Source: Mesorhizobium sp. (GTDB taxonomy: Bacteria > Pseudomonadota > Alphaproteobacteria > Rhizobiales > Rhizobiaceae). From it: a DNA stretch of 64,000 nt. The position numbers and the translations under genes are program-made. Location of the stretch: assembly GCA_004017535.1 (NCBI GenBank), contig SAJS01000022.1:39231-103230 (forward strand), in the 5' to 3' direction. Position 1 is the stretch's first letter. Each line of letters begins with the position of its first letter. The notes beneath the pieces were generated by a model. That model searched no databases and had not been told where the DNA came from. It was given only the letters and a program-made list of their open reading frames with translations. Below are positions 1 to 8,304 of this stretch, piece by piece.

Positions 1-1012
1 CGTCGCCGCGCTTGATGGTGCCCGAGATCGGGCAGGTCTCGACGCGCCGGCCGTTGACGCGCACGAACATCTCCGGCGAGGCGCCGATCAGATATTCGTT
101 CTCGCCGAGATTGATGAAGAAGGAATAGGGCGAGGGGTTGATTGATTTCAGCTTGCGCGAGATGTCGGAGGGCTGGGTCTCGCAGCGCTCGTAGAACATC
201 TGTCCAGGCACAACCTCGAACAGGTCGCCGCGCTTGAAGCTTTCCATGGCGCGCCGCACCAGGTTGGCGTATTCGCCCGGTTCGTGGTCGCCGCGCGGCG
301 GGATGCGGTCGGCGGTCTTGAACGGCTCGACATGGGCATCGCGGGCCAGGCCTTCGGTCGAAAAGCCCTCGCCGGAATAGTCGTAGCGGTCGGTCCAGGC
401 TTTGGTCGAATAATGGTCGACCACGAGAATCTCGTCTGGCAGGAACAGCACCAGGTCGCGCTGGCTTTCCTTGCGCTCGAGCTTGTAGTCAACCGGGTCG
501 AACTGGAAGGCGAGGTCATAGCCGAAGGCGCCATAAAGGCCAAGATTGGCGTCCTCGGCGGTCTTGAACAAAGCGGTGATGGCCCGCAGCACGGTGAAGA
601 CGGACGGAACGCGGCTGCGCTCCTCCTCGGTGAAGACGCGGCCGGGTTTTGCCACATCGAGGCGGATGAGCGTCTTCGAGGTCTCCGCGATCATCACCTC
701 GCTCAGCGCGCCAAGTGCCTTTCCGATAGCAGGCAGGAGCACTTCGCCGCGCCTGTTCAGCGCTTCGATGCGCATGGCGCGGCCGCGCGCGGAGATCACC
801 AGCGGCGGGTCGATGATGGCGGTATCCCAGCGCGTGTAGCGGCCCGGATACTCGTAGTTCGAGGAAAACACCGCGCCGCGGCGTGAATTCAGGCCGTCGA
901 CATAGGCATCGATCGCGCCTTCATAGGGCCTGTCGTGCCGTTCGCGGGTGATCGTCACGCCGCCCGCGGTGACGAAGCGCTCCGCCCCGTTGTCCAGAAC
1001 TTTAGTCGTCAT
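1..1012 (-). CDS. trpE(G): Anthranilate synthase, fused TrpE(G) type, 5' part only (337 codons visible)
   Basis: Converts chorismate plus glutamine to anthranilate, the first committed step of tryptophan synthesis, in the cytoplasm. Read on the minus strand from ATG at 1012, the protein begins [13 protein letters not shown] and runs open to the window edge. The TrpE motif NPSPYSFF, part of the tryptophan-binding/chorismate region, is near residue 299, followed by GASPEMFVR and [10 protein letters not shown] typical of chorismate-utilising enzymes. In rhizobia this protein carries a C-terminal glutamine amidotransferase (TrpG) domain; that part lies outside the window, so the fusion is inferred from the close rhizobial match and the trpL leader upstream. 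The 3' end is cut by the window, not by mutation. Confidence 0.93.
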   Translation of the reverse strand, partial: MTTKVLDNGAERFVTAGGVTITRERHDRPYEGAIDAYVDGLNSRRGAVFSSNYEYPGRYTRWDTAIIDPPLVISARGRAMRIEALNRRGEVLLPAIGKALGALSEVMIAETSKTLIRLDVAKPGRVFTEEERSRVPSVFTVLRAITALFKTAEDANLGLYGAFGYDLAFQFDPVDYKLERKESQRDLVLFLPDEILVVDHYSTKAWTDRYDYSGEGFSTEGLARDAHVEPFKTADRIPPRGDHEPGEYANLVRRAMESFKRGDLFEVVPGQMFYERCETQPSDISRKLKSINPSPYSFFINLGENEYLIGASPEMFVRVNGRRVETCPISGTIKRGD

Positions 1013-1056
1013 TGCCGTCTCCATCAGCGTTTTGGGCAACGGACCCGGGAATGGCT

Positions 1057-1096
1057 CTAAAAAACAAATGGCCGCCCGGACATTCCGCTGCGGCCA
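1057..1096 (-). terminator. trp attenuator: intrinsic terminator stem with U tract
   Basis: On the minus strand TGGCCGC (1096-1090) pairs perfectly with GCGGCCA (1075-1069) and is followed by TTTGTTTTTT. The 5' arm can alternatively pair with AGCGGCCG lying directly after the trpL stop (about 1133-1125), which gives an antiterminator. This is the expected switch for tryptophan-controlled readthrough into trpE(G). Confidence 0.85.
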
Positions 1097-1134
1097 CCCT
1101 CATTTTCACGCGCACACGCACGAACCGGCCGCTG

Positions 1135-1179
1135 TCAGCGAGCCCACCACCAAACGGTCTTGTTCGAACGCATGTTCAT
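1135..1179 (-). CDS. trpL: trp operon leader peptide (14 aa, three consecutive Trp codons)
   Basis: Minus-strand ORF ATG(1179) to TGA(1135) encodes MNMRSNKTVWWWAR. Three adjacent TGG codons sit just before the stop, the hallmark of a ribosome-mediated tryptophan attenuator; the Sinorhizobium meliloti trpL peptide also ends in WWWAR. Ribosome stalling at the Trp codons would decide which downstream hairpin forms. The A of ATG is 8 nt past the last base of a -10 box, so the transcript probably starts at the start codon itself (leaderless), as described for S. meliloti trpL. Confidence 0.92.
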   Translation of the reverse strand: MNMRSNKTVWWWAR

Positions 1180-1186
1180 GCCGACT

Positions 1187-1215
1187 CCCATAGCGGCGAA
1201 TGCTTGGATCGGCAA
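1187..1215 (-). promoter_or_regulatory. sigma70-type promoter of trpL-trpE(G)
   Basis: On the minus strand, TTGCCG (1215-1210) and TATGGG (1192-1187) are separated by exactly 17 bases. The expected start falls at or next to 1179, the A of the trpL ATG. The call is from sequence alone. Confidence 0.7.
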
Positions 1216-1343
1216 GCGGAATCAGGAAACTAGCCGGGCGTGGTGAATCGGCTGTAGCGCAGGCTCGCCCTCCCGGCTTGGCGGGAGCATTTCGCTTGGC
1301 GGACGGCGCGATATGCAGCCGGACATTCGCTGGCTGGAACTCT

Positions 1344-1634
1344 TTAGCCCGCGTCAACGACAAACATGCGTGCTTCCTGCGCCGCGTCGCGCTCAACCTT
1401 GATCGGCGCGTACTGCGGTGACCGATAAAATGCCAGCGCGTCGGCGAGGGTCGCGAATTCGAAGATGCCCGCCATGGGCAATGGTGTCACGTCTCCTTCC
1501 AGCCTCTCAACCACTGGCCCGAAGTGCAGGATACGGCCGCCTGCCGCGTGCAGCGCTGCCTGAAAGCGCGGCGCCAGCGCGGCTTGCCTTGCCGGATCCT
1601 TGATACGCAGATTGATGTGGACGTAGGCAGTCAT
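1344..1634 (-). CDS. DUF1330 family protein (96 aa)
   Basis: Small cytoplasmic protein beginning MTAYVHINLRIKDPARQ. The pattern (HINLRIKDP, IFEFATLADALAFYRSPQYAPIKVERDAA, MFVVDAG end) matches DUF1330, a dimeric alpha-beta barrel (ferredoxin-like) family of unknown biochemical role. Full length for the family. It is transcribed divergently from a MarR-type regulator only 66 bp away, with a palindrome in the shared spacer, so control by that regulator is likely. Start ATG at 1634 is the first in-frame start before the spacer; longer in-frame extensions would run through the regulator gene. Confidence 0.8.
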   Translation of the reverse strand: MTAYVHINLRIKDPARQAALAPRFQAALHAAGGRILHFGPVVERLEGDVTPLPMAGIFEFATLADALAFYRSPQYAPIKVERDAAQEARMFVVDAG

Positions 1635-1650
1635 GGCGCGCTCCCGAATA

Positions 1651-1668
1651 ATAATGTATATACAGTAT
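1651..1668. promoter_or_regulatory. Palindromic operator candidate between DUF1330 gene and marR-type gene
   Basis: A perfect 10-bp palindrome TGTATATACA (1655-1664) sits in an 18-bp near-perfect dyad (ATA-a-core-g-TAT). It lies in an AT-rich island inside the 66-bp divergent spacer. MarR-family dimers bind such sites, so this is a plausible autoregulatory operator. Confidence 0.55.
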
Positions 1669-1700
1669 TTGATGAATCGGAGAGTGTCGAGACCTGGTGT

Positions 1701-2210
1701 ATGACAGAGGCTTCTGATTTCTATCGTCGCGTCGAGACCGAATGTCCGGCCTTCCAGGCTCGGGTCACTGCGCGGGCGCTGACGCGCTACTACAACACCT
1801 GTTTTCGGCCGTTGGGGATCACCGCGGAGCAGTTCAGCCTTCTGGTGGGGATTGGCGGCAGCCACGAACCAACGATCGCTGAGCTGGCGTCGCGCGCCGG
1901 GGTCGACGCCACCACTCTCAGCCGCAGCGTGCAGAGCCTCGAACGGAGCAATCTTGTGCGCAGCCAAGGGGGGAGGGGCCGGGCCGGCAAACGCTTGGTG
2001 CTCACCGATGCGGGCCGCCGGTTGATGCACGAATCCATGGCCGCCTGGGAGAGCGCCCGGCTTCGGTTGGCCGATGCATTTGGCGAGGAGGCATCGCGTT
2101 CCGCGGGGAGGATTATGTCGCGGCTTGCGGTCGCCGCCCAGGCCGCGACCTCGGCCGTCTCACAAACCAATTTCCCAGATAACCAGCCTGGGATGCCGGC
2201 CGCTCGATAA
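1701..2210 (+). CDS. MarR family transcriptional regulator (169 aa)
   Basis: Winged-helix repressor-type protein beginning MTEASDFYRRVETECP. A MarR core spans about residues 35-115: ITAEQFSLLVGIGG, then TIAELASRAGVDATTLSRSVQSLERSNLV (recognition helix region) and a wing ending GRAGKRLVLTDAGRRL. Length is normal for the family. ATG at 1701 is chosen because it matches the family N-terminus; an upstream in-frame start would run through the divergent DUF1330 gene. Ligand unknown; the likely target is the divergent gene. Confidence 0.82.
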   Translation: MTEASDFYRRVETECPAFQARVTARALTRYYNTCFRPLGITAEQFSLLVGIGGSHEPTIAELASRAGVDATTLSRSVQSLERSNLVRSQGGRGRAGKRLVLTDAGRRLMHESMAAWESARLRLADAFGEEASRSAGRIMSRLAVAAQAATSAVSQTNFPDNQPGMPAAR

Positions 2211-2280
2211 CATCCGGATCGGTCGCGCATTCGGGCAGGAAATCACGCTCCGACCCGCCGTTCAGGCTAGGGCAAGGACA

Positions 2281-3336
2281 TCAATCCTCCAGCGTGCCCG
2301 AGCGCGCATCGCTGCTCCTGGCTTCGCCGGCGAGCTTCAACAGATCCTCGCCGGCGCGGATGATGCGTCGCGCGCGGCGGGTCAGGATGAAGCCCGACTG
2401 CGGTGCAAACACTTCCGTGCGGCCGCCGGCCTCGCCGGGCGCGTGCACGATCGTCGCCAGCCTGTCGCCCTTCTTCACGCGGTCGCCTGGCTTGACGTCG
2501 TAGAGGATCGCGCCGGCCCTGGGCGAGGGCATCATGTCTATGTTCTCGAGCGGCACGACCGGTCCTGAGAATTTCTCGAATTTCGGCACGGACGAGTCCT
2601 GAACGACGCCGCGTGTCACCAGCAGGCGGTAGAGGCCTTCCGCGTCGGACGCGGCCAGTGCGCCATCGACGTCGAGCATGCCGCGATATTCGACCGTGGT
2701 GACGACGCGGCGATCGAAGCGCGCGATGCTCGCGGGCACATTCTGGTAGGGCATGATCGAGGCGCCTTCGAAAGTGCCGGTAGTGTCCTCGCTCCACAAA
2801 AGGACGGCCTCGGCGCCCATGGCGGCGGCGCAGTCGGCCATATGCGGCCACAGGCTGGAGTGGATGTAGAGATAGGTGAGGCCTTCGTCATCGCAGTGGA
2901 GGTCGAGCACGATGTCGCTGCCGAGCGAGAGCTGGACCAGCCGGTTCTTCAGCCGGCGGTCGGCGCCGCCGAGGCTGACATCCGGCAGAAGCTTGGCGTC
3001 GGGCGCCGCAAGCAACGGGAAGGAGCGGTTGAAATTGGTGCGGGTGCCGAGATTGAAGCGGCCCTGATGCTCGCCGAAATGATATTGCGCGCGGCCGATC
3101 GGATTGGCCCAGGGCACGATGGTGATCGGACCCCTGATGCGGCCCTCGGTCTTGGCCTTGGCAAGCATCGGCATCAACGCGTCGATGGCGACGACGCCCG
3201 GCAGTTCGCCGGCATGAAGAGCGGCCTGCAGATAGGCGGAAGGGGCCGCCTTGTCCTTGCCCTCGAAGCGGAAGACCGGGAATTCGTAAATCGTGCCTTC
3301 GGCGTCGCCGGGGATGCGCTCGATCGTCTTCTGCAT
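2281..3336 (-). CDS. Succinylglutamate desuccinylase/aspartoacylase family metalloprotein
   Basis: M14-like zinc hydrolase of the AstE/AspA superfamily, probably releasing an acyl group from an N-acyl amino acid; the substrate cannot be read. Visible are the zinc-ligand motif HAGELPG near residue 41, the later ligand in DLHCDDEG near residue 145, and TVEYRG near 210. The C-terminal 90 residues form a lipoyl/barrel-like region (AGAILYDVKPGDRVKKGDRLA, VFAPQSGFIL) common in this subfamily. Start ATG 3336 has GGAGG four bases upstream; a GTG at 3360 in frame is less likely. Stands alone between a marR gene and an MFS gene. Confidence 0.82.
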   Translation of the reverse strand: MQKTIERIPGDAEGTIYEFPVFRFEGKDKAAPSAYLQAALHAGELPGVVAIDALMPMLAKAKTEGRIRGPITIVPWANPIGRAQYHFGEHQGRFNLGTRTNFNRSFPLLAAPDAKLLPDVSLGGADRRLKNRLVQLSLGSDIVLDLHCDDEGLTYLYIHSSLWPHMADCAAAMGAEAVLLWSEDTTGTFEGASIMPYQNVPASIARFDRRVVTTVEYRGMLDVDGALAASDAEGLYRLLVTRGVVQDSSVPKFEKFSGPVVPLENIDMMPSPRAGAILYDVKPGDRVKKGDRLATIVHAPGEAGGRTEVFAPQSGFILTRRARRIIRAGEDLLKLAGEARSSDARSGTLED

Positions 3337-3403
3337 GGGGCCTCCGAATGAAGAGGCCACCCAAATGCCTGTTCGCGGCTCGGATGTCGAGTGGTCCAGG
3401 CCG

Positions 3404-3496
3404 GGCTACGCCGTAGGGCAACAGCCGGCTACGGCGAGGTGCCGAGCTTGGCTACGTCGAAGACGCCGAGCCCGTTACGGCGAAACGCCGAGCTTT
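3404..3496. repeat. Four degenerate tandem units of 23-24 bp
   Basis: Between the desuccinylase start and the MFS stop the sequence repeats GGCTACGxCGA...GCCGAGC about every 23-24 bases (units starting near 3404, 3427, 3450 and 3474). The last unit runs to the MFS stop codon. Units are imperfect. No gene is seen in this 150-bp stretch. Confidence 0.55.
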
Positions 3497-4667
3497 ATTC
3501 AGCGGGCTGCGGCTCCAGGATCGCGCAGCGGTCGAGCGACTGCGACAGCACGGCCACCGCGACGGCCAGAAGCGCGAGCGCGGCGCCCACCAGCGGCAGG
3601 TTGCCGTAGGACACGCCCCAGGAGATTGCGAGACCGCCGATCCAGGCGCCGCCGGCATTGCCGACATTGAAGGCGCCCTGGTTCAGCGTGGCGGCAAGGT
3701 TCGGTCCTTCGGCGGCTGCCTCGACGACGCGGATCTGCAGCGGCGGCACGACGATGAAGATCAGCATGCCCCACAGGAAGACGATGGCGACGGCGACCGC
3801 GGCAATCGCGCCGAGCTTGGCGAAGACGACGAACAGCAGGGCCATGGCGAGCAGCGTGGCAATCACGGTCGGCATCAGCTTCCAGTCGGCCAGCCTGCCG
3901 CCGATGATGTTGCCGATGGTCATGCCGGCGCCGAACAGGAGCAGCACCCAGGTCACGGTCGCCGTCGACAGGCCGGAGACGTCGGTCAGATACGGCTTGA
4001 TGTAGGTGAAGACGGCGAACAGGCTGGCCGAGGCGAGCGAGGCGATCAGCATCGCCAGCCACACCTGCAGCTTGCCGAGCACGCGCAATTCGCCGACCAG
4101 CCCGCCGCCGCTGGGCTCGGCGACATCCGACGGCACCAGCCATCCGATCGCCGCGACCGAGATCAGGCCGATGCCGACGACGGCGAGGAAAGTGGCGCGC
4201 CAGCCGAAGGCTTCGCCCAGCGCCGTGCCGGCAGGAACGCCCAGGATGTTGGACAGCGTCAGGCCGGCAAACATCAGCGCGATGGCGCTCGCCCGCTTGT
4301 TGCGCGGCACGAGGCTCGCCGCAACGACGGAGCCGATGCCGAAAAAGGCGCCGTGGCCGAAGGCGGTGAAGACCCGCGCGGCCATCAACAGCCAGTAGTT
4401 CGGAGCGATGGCGCAGAAGAGGTTGCCGATGACGAAGAGAGCAGCGAGGCCGACAAGCACGGGCTTGCGCGACATGCGCGCCGTTGCCATGGCCACGATC
4501 GGCGCGCCGAAGACGACGCCCAACGCATAGCCGGTGACCAGAAGGCCAGCCGAAGGGATCGAGACGCCAAGGTCGGCCGCCACTTCCGGCAGCAGGCCCA
4601 TGATGACGAATTCGGTGGTGCCGATGCAGAAGGAGGCAATGGCAAGCGCTAGGATCGGCAGCGGCAT
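3495..4667 (-). CDS. MFS transporter, DHA1/AraJ-like drug or sugar efflux permease (390 aa)
   Basis: Inner-membrane exporter with twelve predicted hydrophobic segments. The N-terminus MPLPILALAIASFCIGTTEF and the motif FVIMGLLPEVAADLGVSIPSAG are characteristic of the AraJ/YdhP branch of DHA1 transporters. Motif A lies in the loop after segment 2 (ARMSRKPVLVG). The length of 390 aa is standard. Start ATG 4667 gives the canonical N-terminus. Substrate unknown; no adjacent co-directional partner and no obvious regulator next to it. Confidence 0.86.
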   Translation of the reverse strand: MPLPILALAIASFCIGTTEFVIMGLLPEVAADLGVSIPSAGLLVTGYALGVVFGAPIVAMATARMSRKPVLVGLAALFVIGNLFCAIAPNYWLLMAARVFTAFGHGAFFGIGSVVAASLVPRNKRASAIALMFAGLTLSNILGVPAGTALGEAFGWRATFLAVVGIGLISVAAIGWLVPSDVAEPSGGGLVGELRVLGKLQVWLAMLIASLASASLFAVFTYIKPYLTDVSGLSTATVTWVLLLFGAGMTIGNIIGGRLADWKLMPTVIATLLAMALLFVVFAKLGAIAAVAVAIVFLWGMLIFIVVPPLQIRVVEAAAEGPNLAATLNQGAFNVGNAGGAWIGGLAISWGVSYGNLPLVGAALALLAVAVAVLSQSLDRCAILEPQPAE

Positions 4668-4784
4668 GGAATGTCCGTCTGAATCGGTTCAAAATCTAGA
4701 CTGGCGTTAGATGTACTCAGCGCGCAAGCGTCATTGTTGCAACGCAGCATGCAGAAAGAGGAGAGCGAGGTCGCGACGAACAAC

Positions 4785-6161
4785 CTAGGTGAGCGGCTTC
4801 AGCTCCTGGGCGATGGTCGGCAGCAGCTCCGAGACATTGGGGTGGATGTGCATGGCGCGCGCCAGCGTCGAGATGGGCGCCTTGGCGTACATGAGATCGA
4901 GCACGCAGTGGATCGCTTCGTCGCCGCCCGGCCCGAGCACGGTGCAGCCGAGGATCTCGCCGGTGTCGGCATCGGCGAGTATCTTCATGAAGCCCTGCGT
5001 CTCGCCCTTCTCGACCGCGCGGCCGACACGCGTCATCGGCCGCTGGCCGACCAGCGCGCGGCGGCCGGATTTCTTCACCGCGGCTTCCGTCATGCCGCAG
5101 CGTCCAAGCGGCGGATCGATATAGAGCGCATAGGCCTCGATGCGGTCGGTGACCTTGCGCGGATCATTGTCGAGCAGATTGGCGGCGACGATCTCGAAGT
5201 CATTGTAGGAGGTGTGGGTGAAGGCGCCCTTGCCGTTGCAGTCGCCCATCGCCCAGATGCCGGGCACGCTGGTGCGCAACTGGTCGTCGACGACGATGAA
5301 GCCGCGCTGGTCGACGGCGACGCCGGCCTTTTCTAGGCCGAGATCGTCGGTGTTGGGGACGCGGCCGAGCGCCAGCAGCACATGCGAGCCGACAGCCGGC
5401 GGCTTGCCAGCGGAGAAGGTGACGGCGATCTCGTTGCCTTTCCTGGCGAACGCGATGTCGCCGGCGCCGACATGGACGGTGATGCCTTCATTTTCGAGAA
5501 TGGACTGGATGGCGGCGGACGTTTCCTCGTCCTCGCGGCCGGTCAGCCGCGGCGCTTTCTCGATCACCGTGACCTCGGAGCCGAAGCGGCGGAACATCTG
5601 CGCGAATTCGAGCGAGATATAGCTGCCGCCGACGACGATCAGATGGCTGGGCAGCACATCGAGATCCATCATCGAGGAATTGGTGAGATAGGGGATGTCG
5701 TGGACACCGGGCAGGTCGGGCACCGATGCGCGGCCGCCGGTGTTGAGGAAGATCCTTGGCGCGGTGAGCAGCTCGTCGCCGACACGCACGGTGTTGGCGG
5801 ATTCAAAGCGCGCATGGCCGCGATAGAGCGTGCACTTCTCCATGCCCGCGATCCAGGTCTCCAGCCCCGTGCGGGAAGCGCCCGACACCTTGTCCTTGCG
5901 CGCCTTGATGGCCTTGTAGTCGACGCCGACGGGACCCGAAACCGTCACGCCATAGTCGGCGGCGCGGCGGGCGAGGTGGGCGGCATAGGCGCTCGCCACC
6001 ATCGTCTTGGTCGGAATGCAGCCGGTGTTGACGCAGGTGCCGCCGATGAGATTGCGTTCGATCAGCGCCACGCTCATGCCGGCCGCGTTCAGCCGGCCGG
6101 CGAGCGGCGTGCCAGCCTGGCCGGCGCCGATGACGATGGCGTCGAAGGCTTTGGCGCTCAT
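4785..6161 (-). CDS. FAD-dependent pyridine nucleotide-disulfide oxidoreductase (RclA/mercuric reductase-like)
   Basis: Class I flavoprotein disulfide reductase, 458 aa. The FAD-binding GAGQAG is at 12-17, the redox-active disulfide GGTCVNTGCIPTK places cysteines at 43 and 48, the NAD(P)-binding VVGGSYISLEFAQ is near 175, and the second FAD motif GDCNGKGAFTHTS is near 310. A C-terminal HIHPNVSELLPT carries the active-site His-Glu expected in the dimer partner. The tail lacks the CC pair of true mercuric reductases, and MerT/MerP/MerR are absent, so an RclA-like or general oxidoreductase role is more likely. Its ATG overlaps the stop of the upstream DUF4126 gene by 4 bp, so the two are co-transcribed. 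Confidence 0.85.
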   Translation of the reverse strand: MSAKAFDAIVIGAGQAGTPLAGRLNAAGMSVALIERNLIGGTCVNTGCIPTKTMVASAYAAHLARRAADYGVTVSGPVGVDYKAIKARKDKVSGASRTGLETWIAGMEKCTLYRGHARFESANTVRVGDELLTAPRIFLNTGGRASVPDLPGVHDIPYLTNSSMMDLDVLPSHLIVVGGSYISLEFAQMFRRFGSEVTVIEKAPRLTGREDEETSAAIQSILENEGITVHVGAGDIAFARKGNEIAVTFSAGKPPAVGSHVLLALGRVPNTDDLGLEKAGVAVDQRGFIVVDDQLRTSVPGIWAMGDCNGKGAFTHTSYNDFEIVAANLLDNDPRKVTDRIEAYALYIDPPLGRCGMTEAAVKKSGRRALVGQRPMTRVGRAVEKGETQGFMKILADADTGEILGCTVLGPGGDEAIHCVLDLMYAKAPISTLARAMHIHPNVSELLPTIAQELKPLT

Positions 6162-6619
6162 GCGACGGCAGCCACGATCAGCAGCCCGCCGATGATCGCC
6201 ACGGCATCCTCTAAGAAGGCGGCAGGCGGATCCTTGCCGAAGGCGGCGGCCAGCCGGCCACGCACCTCGGCGCCACCCAGCGTGCCGATCACCGCGCCGA
6301 TGGCGCCGGCGATAAGCCCGCCGATGGTGGCGCCAGCGGTGGCGCCGATCACCGCGCCGGTGAAAGCGCCTAGCACGACACGGGCGCCGAACTGCTGCGG
6401 CACCTTCCGGCTCGGCGTCGACGGCAACTGGTCGGTCACGAGCTCAACAATTGCCAGGATGGTGAAAATGCCGACGGCGATCCAGTGGCCCATGAAGCTC
6501 GCCCAGGTGCCGGCGACCGGCAGCCAGCCGAGATAAGAACCCCAGGCGACGGCGGCCGGCGCTGTCATTGCGCGCAGGCCGGCAACGACACCTATCAGCA
6601 GTGCAAGCAGGTAAAGCAT
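6158..6619 (-). CDS. DUF4126 family membrane protein (153 aa)
   Basis: Small integral membrane protein beginning MLYLLALLIGVVAGLRAMTAPAAVAW, typical of DUF4126. About four hydrophobic or glycine-rich segments are visible, including a Gly/Ala-rich stretch (TGAVIGATAGATIGGLIAG) and a terminal helix. Function unknown. It is translationally coupled (ATGA overlap) to the flavin disulfide reductase downstream, suggesting a membrane-linked redox function, but that is inference. Start at 6619 is preferred over more distal in-frame starts because it matches the family N-terminus. Confidence 0.78.
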   Translation of the reverse strand: MLYLLALLIGVVAGLRAMTAPAAVAWGSYLGWLPVAGTWASFMGHWIAVGIFTILAIVELVTDQLPSTPSRKVPQQFGARVVLGAFTGAVIGATAGATIGGLIAGAIGAVIGTLGGAEVRGRLAAAFGKDPPAAFLEDAVAIIGGLLIVAAVA

Positions 6620-6750
6620 GATCGACCCCCTCAAATCGGAACCTCGCACGGTACCATGAAGGCAGGCTAGCATAGGGCGAGCGTTTGGCCACGGGCTTTT
6701 GTCCGACAATCGGTTATGCTCGGCAGCTGACGAAATCGGGAGGTGCCGCC

Positions 6751-7308
6751 ATGACGGCAAGTGAGCGCATCAAGATGGCGGCGGGCGAATGGTACACCTG
6801 CACAGACGATGAGTTGGAGGCGTTGCGCGTTGCCGCGCGCGATGCGGTGTTCGAGCACAACAGCCTGCCGCCCCGGCAGCGCGGCAATATGGGGCGTGCC
6901 TTGCGGGCGCTGCTTGGCGGCGCGGGCGAAGGGGCGCGCATAGAGGCGCCGTTCCATTGCGCCTATGGCTTCAATTTGTTTCTCGGCGACGGCACTTTCC
7001 TCAATGCCGGCTGCACGATCCTCGACACCGCGCCGGTGCGGATAGGCAAGGGCACGCTGCTTGGCCCCAATGTCCAGATATACTGCGCGGAGCATCATCG
7101 CGAGGCCACTGGACGGTTGGCCGGGCTGGAGATCGCAAAACCGGTGACGATCGGCGACAACGCCTGGATCGGCGGCAGCGCCGTCATCCTCGCCGGCGTC
7201 AGCATAGGCGAGGGCGCGATCGTCGGCGCCGGCGCGGTGGTGACCCGCGACGTGCCGGCCAACGCGACCGTGGTCGGCAACCCGGCGCGGGTGGTCACGC
7301 CGCGCTAA
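6751..7308 (+). CDS. Sugar O-acetyltransferase, maltose/NodL-like (185 aa)
   Basis: Acetyl-CoA-dependent acetyltransferase of the left-handed beta-helix (hexapeptide) class. The N-terminal Mac domain (MTASERIKMAAGEWYTCTDD) is followed by hexapeptide repeats and the catalytic histidine in IYCAEHHREAT near residue 115. The C-terminus GAVVTRDVPANATVVGNPARVV is diagnostic. Length equals Maa/NodL proteins. The ribosome site GGGAGG lies 8 bases before ATG 6751. The 3' end overlaps the convergent GlxA-type regulator by 14 bp. No nod genes are nearby, so a housekeeping maltose-acetyltransferase-type role is more likely than Nod factor modification. Confidence 0.86.
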   Translation: MTASERIKMAAGEWYTCTDDELEALRVAARDAVFEHNSLPPRQRGNMGRALRALLGGAGEGARIEAPFHCAYGFNLFLGDGTFLNAGCTILDTAPVRIGKGTLLGPNVQIYCAEHHREATGRLAGLEIAKPVTIGDNAWIGGSAVILAGVSIGEGAIVGAGAVVTRDVPANATVVGNPARVVTPR

Positions 7309-8281
7309 GCGCGCCCGCGGTCTTGGAAAACTCCCGCCTGTATTGCATAGGCGAGGTTTTCAGCCGCGCGGCAAAATGCTGGCGCAGCGAGGTGGCGCTG
7401 CCGAAACCGGCTTCGAAGGCCACCATGTCCATCGATTTGTCCGTCTGCTCCAAAAGCCGCTGCGCCAGCGCGACGCGCTGGTCGGCGAGCCAGTCGCCGA
7501 AACTGGTGCCGGTGGTTTTCTGGAAACGGCGCGTGAAGGTGCGGCGGGTAAGGCCCGCCGCGTCAGCGACGCTGTCGAGACTGTGCGCTTCGCCGAGCGA
7601 TGCCCGCACGTCATCGAGGGCCTTGGCGAACCGGTCGGCGTTCGGCGTCGGCGCAAGCGGGCGCTCGATGAACTGTGCCTGGCCGCCCTGCCGGTGCGGC
7701 GAGAGCACGACGTGGCGGGCAAGTCGAAGGGCAGCCTCCGCGCCATAGCGGGCGCGTACGATGTGCAGGCAGCAGTCGAGCCCGGCTGCGACACCGGCGG
7801 AAGTGATGACATCGCCATCGTCGACATAGAGCACGTCGGCGTCGATTGCGATGTCTGGATGAAGCGCCTGGAGCTGATCGGTATAGGCCCAGTGGGTGGT
7901 TGCCTTACGCCCGGCCAGCAATCCGGCGCCGGCAATGGCGAAGGTGCCGAGGCACAGACCCACGATCAGCGCGCCGCGCCCATGCGCGCCTTGCAGCGCC
8001 TCCTTGAACGGTGCGGGCAGCGGGGCCTCGAGATCCTTCCAGCTTGGAATGATGACGATGTCGGCCTCGTCGAGCGCCGAAAGATCGTGCGGCACGACGA
8101 TGCTCAGCCCCGCATCGGTATGAATGGGTCCCTCCTCCATCGCGCAGACGCGGAAGTCGAAGCGTGGCAGTCCAAGCCTGGTTCGATCGGCGCCAAACAC
8201 CAGGCAGGGCACGGAGAGGTGGAACGGGCTGATGCCGTCGAAGGCGACAGCGGCGATGATCGGTTGCTTCATGGCTGACAT
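7295..8281 (-). CDS. GlxA-type AraC family transcriptional regulator (DJ-1/PfpI domain plus HTH)
   Basis: 328-aa regulator with an N-terminal class I glutamine amidotransferase-like (DJ-1/PfpI) domain (about 8-190, with the nucleophile-elbow-like VGLCLGTFAIA) and a C-terminal AraC double HTH (about 215-320: LDSVADAAGLTRRTFTRRFQKTTG, MDMVAFEAGFGSATSLRQHF). It diverges from an isochorismatase-fold hydrolase with an inverted repeat in between, the usual arrangement for a regulator and its target. Two in-frame ATGs (8281 and 8272) are possible; neither has a clear ribosome site, so the first is reported. Confidence 0.86.
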   Translation of the reverse strand: MSAMKQPIIAAVAFDGISPFHLSVPCLVFGADRTRLGLPRFDFRVCAMEEGPIHTDAGLSIVVPHDLSALDEADIVIIPSWKDLEAPLPAPFKEALQGAHGRGALIVGLCLGTFAIAGAGLLAGRKATTHWAYTDQLQALHPDIAIDADVLYVDDGDVITSAGVAAGLDCCLHIVRARYGAEAALRLARHVVLSPHRQGGQAQFIERPLAPTPNADRFAKALDDVRASLGEAHSLDSVADAAGLTRRTFTRRFQKTTGTSFGDWLADQRVALAQRLLEQTDKSMDMVAFEAGFGSATSLRQHFAARLKTSPMQYRREFSKTAGALSAA

Positions 8282-8304
8282 CGTCTGCGTTGATTGGGGA
8301 ATGT

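Larger units (their letters stand above)
1057..1179 (-). ncRNA. Attenuated trp leader transcript (rnTrpL-like RNA)
   Basis: Premature termination at the attenuator would release an RNA of about 120 nt that starts at the trpL ATG. In S. meliloti the equivalent RNA (rnTrpL) acts in trans as a small RNA and its peptide also has trans roles. Whether that holds here is inference; the sequence shows only promoter, peptide and terminator. Confidence 0.55.

Noticed and set aside
4785-6161. Mercuric reductase (merA)
   Set aside because: Lacks the C-terminal Cys pair and any mer genes nearby; general disulfide reductase/RclA-like is safer.
6751-7308. NodL nodulation acetyltransferase
   Set aside because: Same family, but no nod or symbiosis genes in the window; cannot be separated from maltose acetyltransferase.
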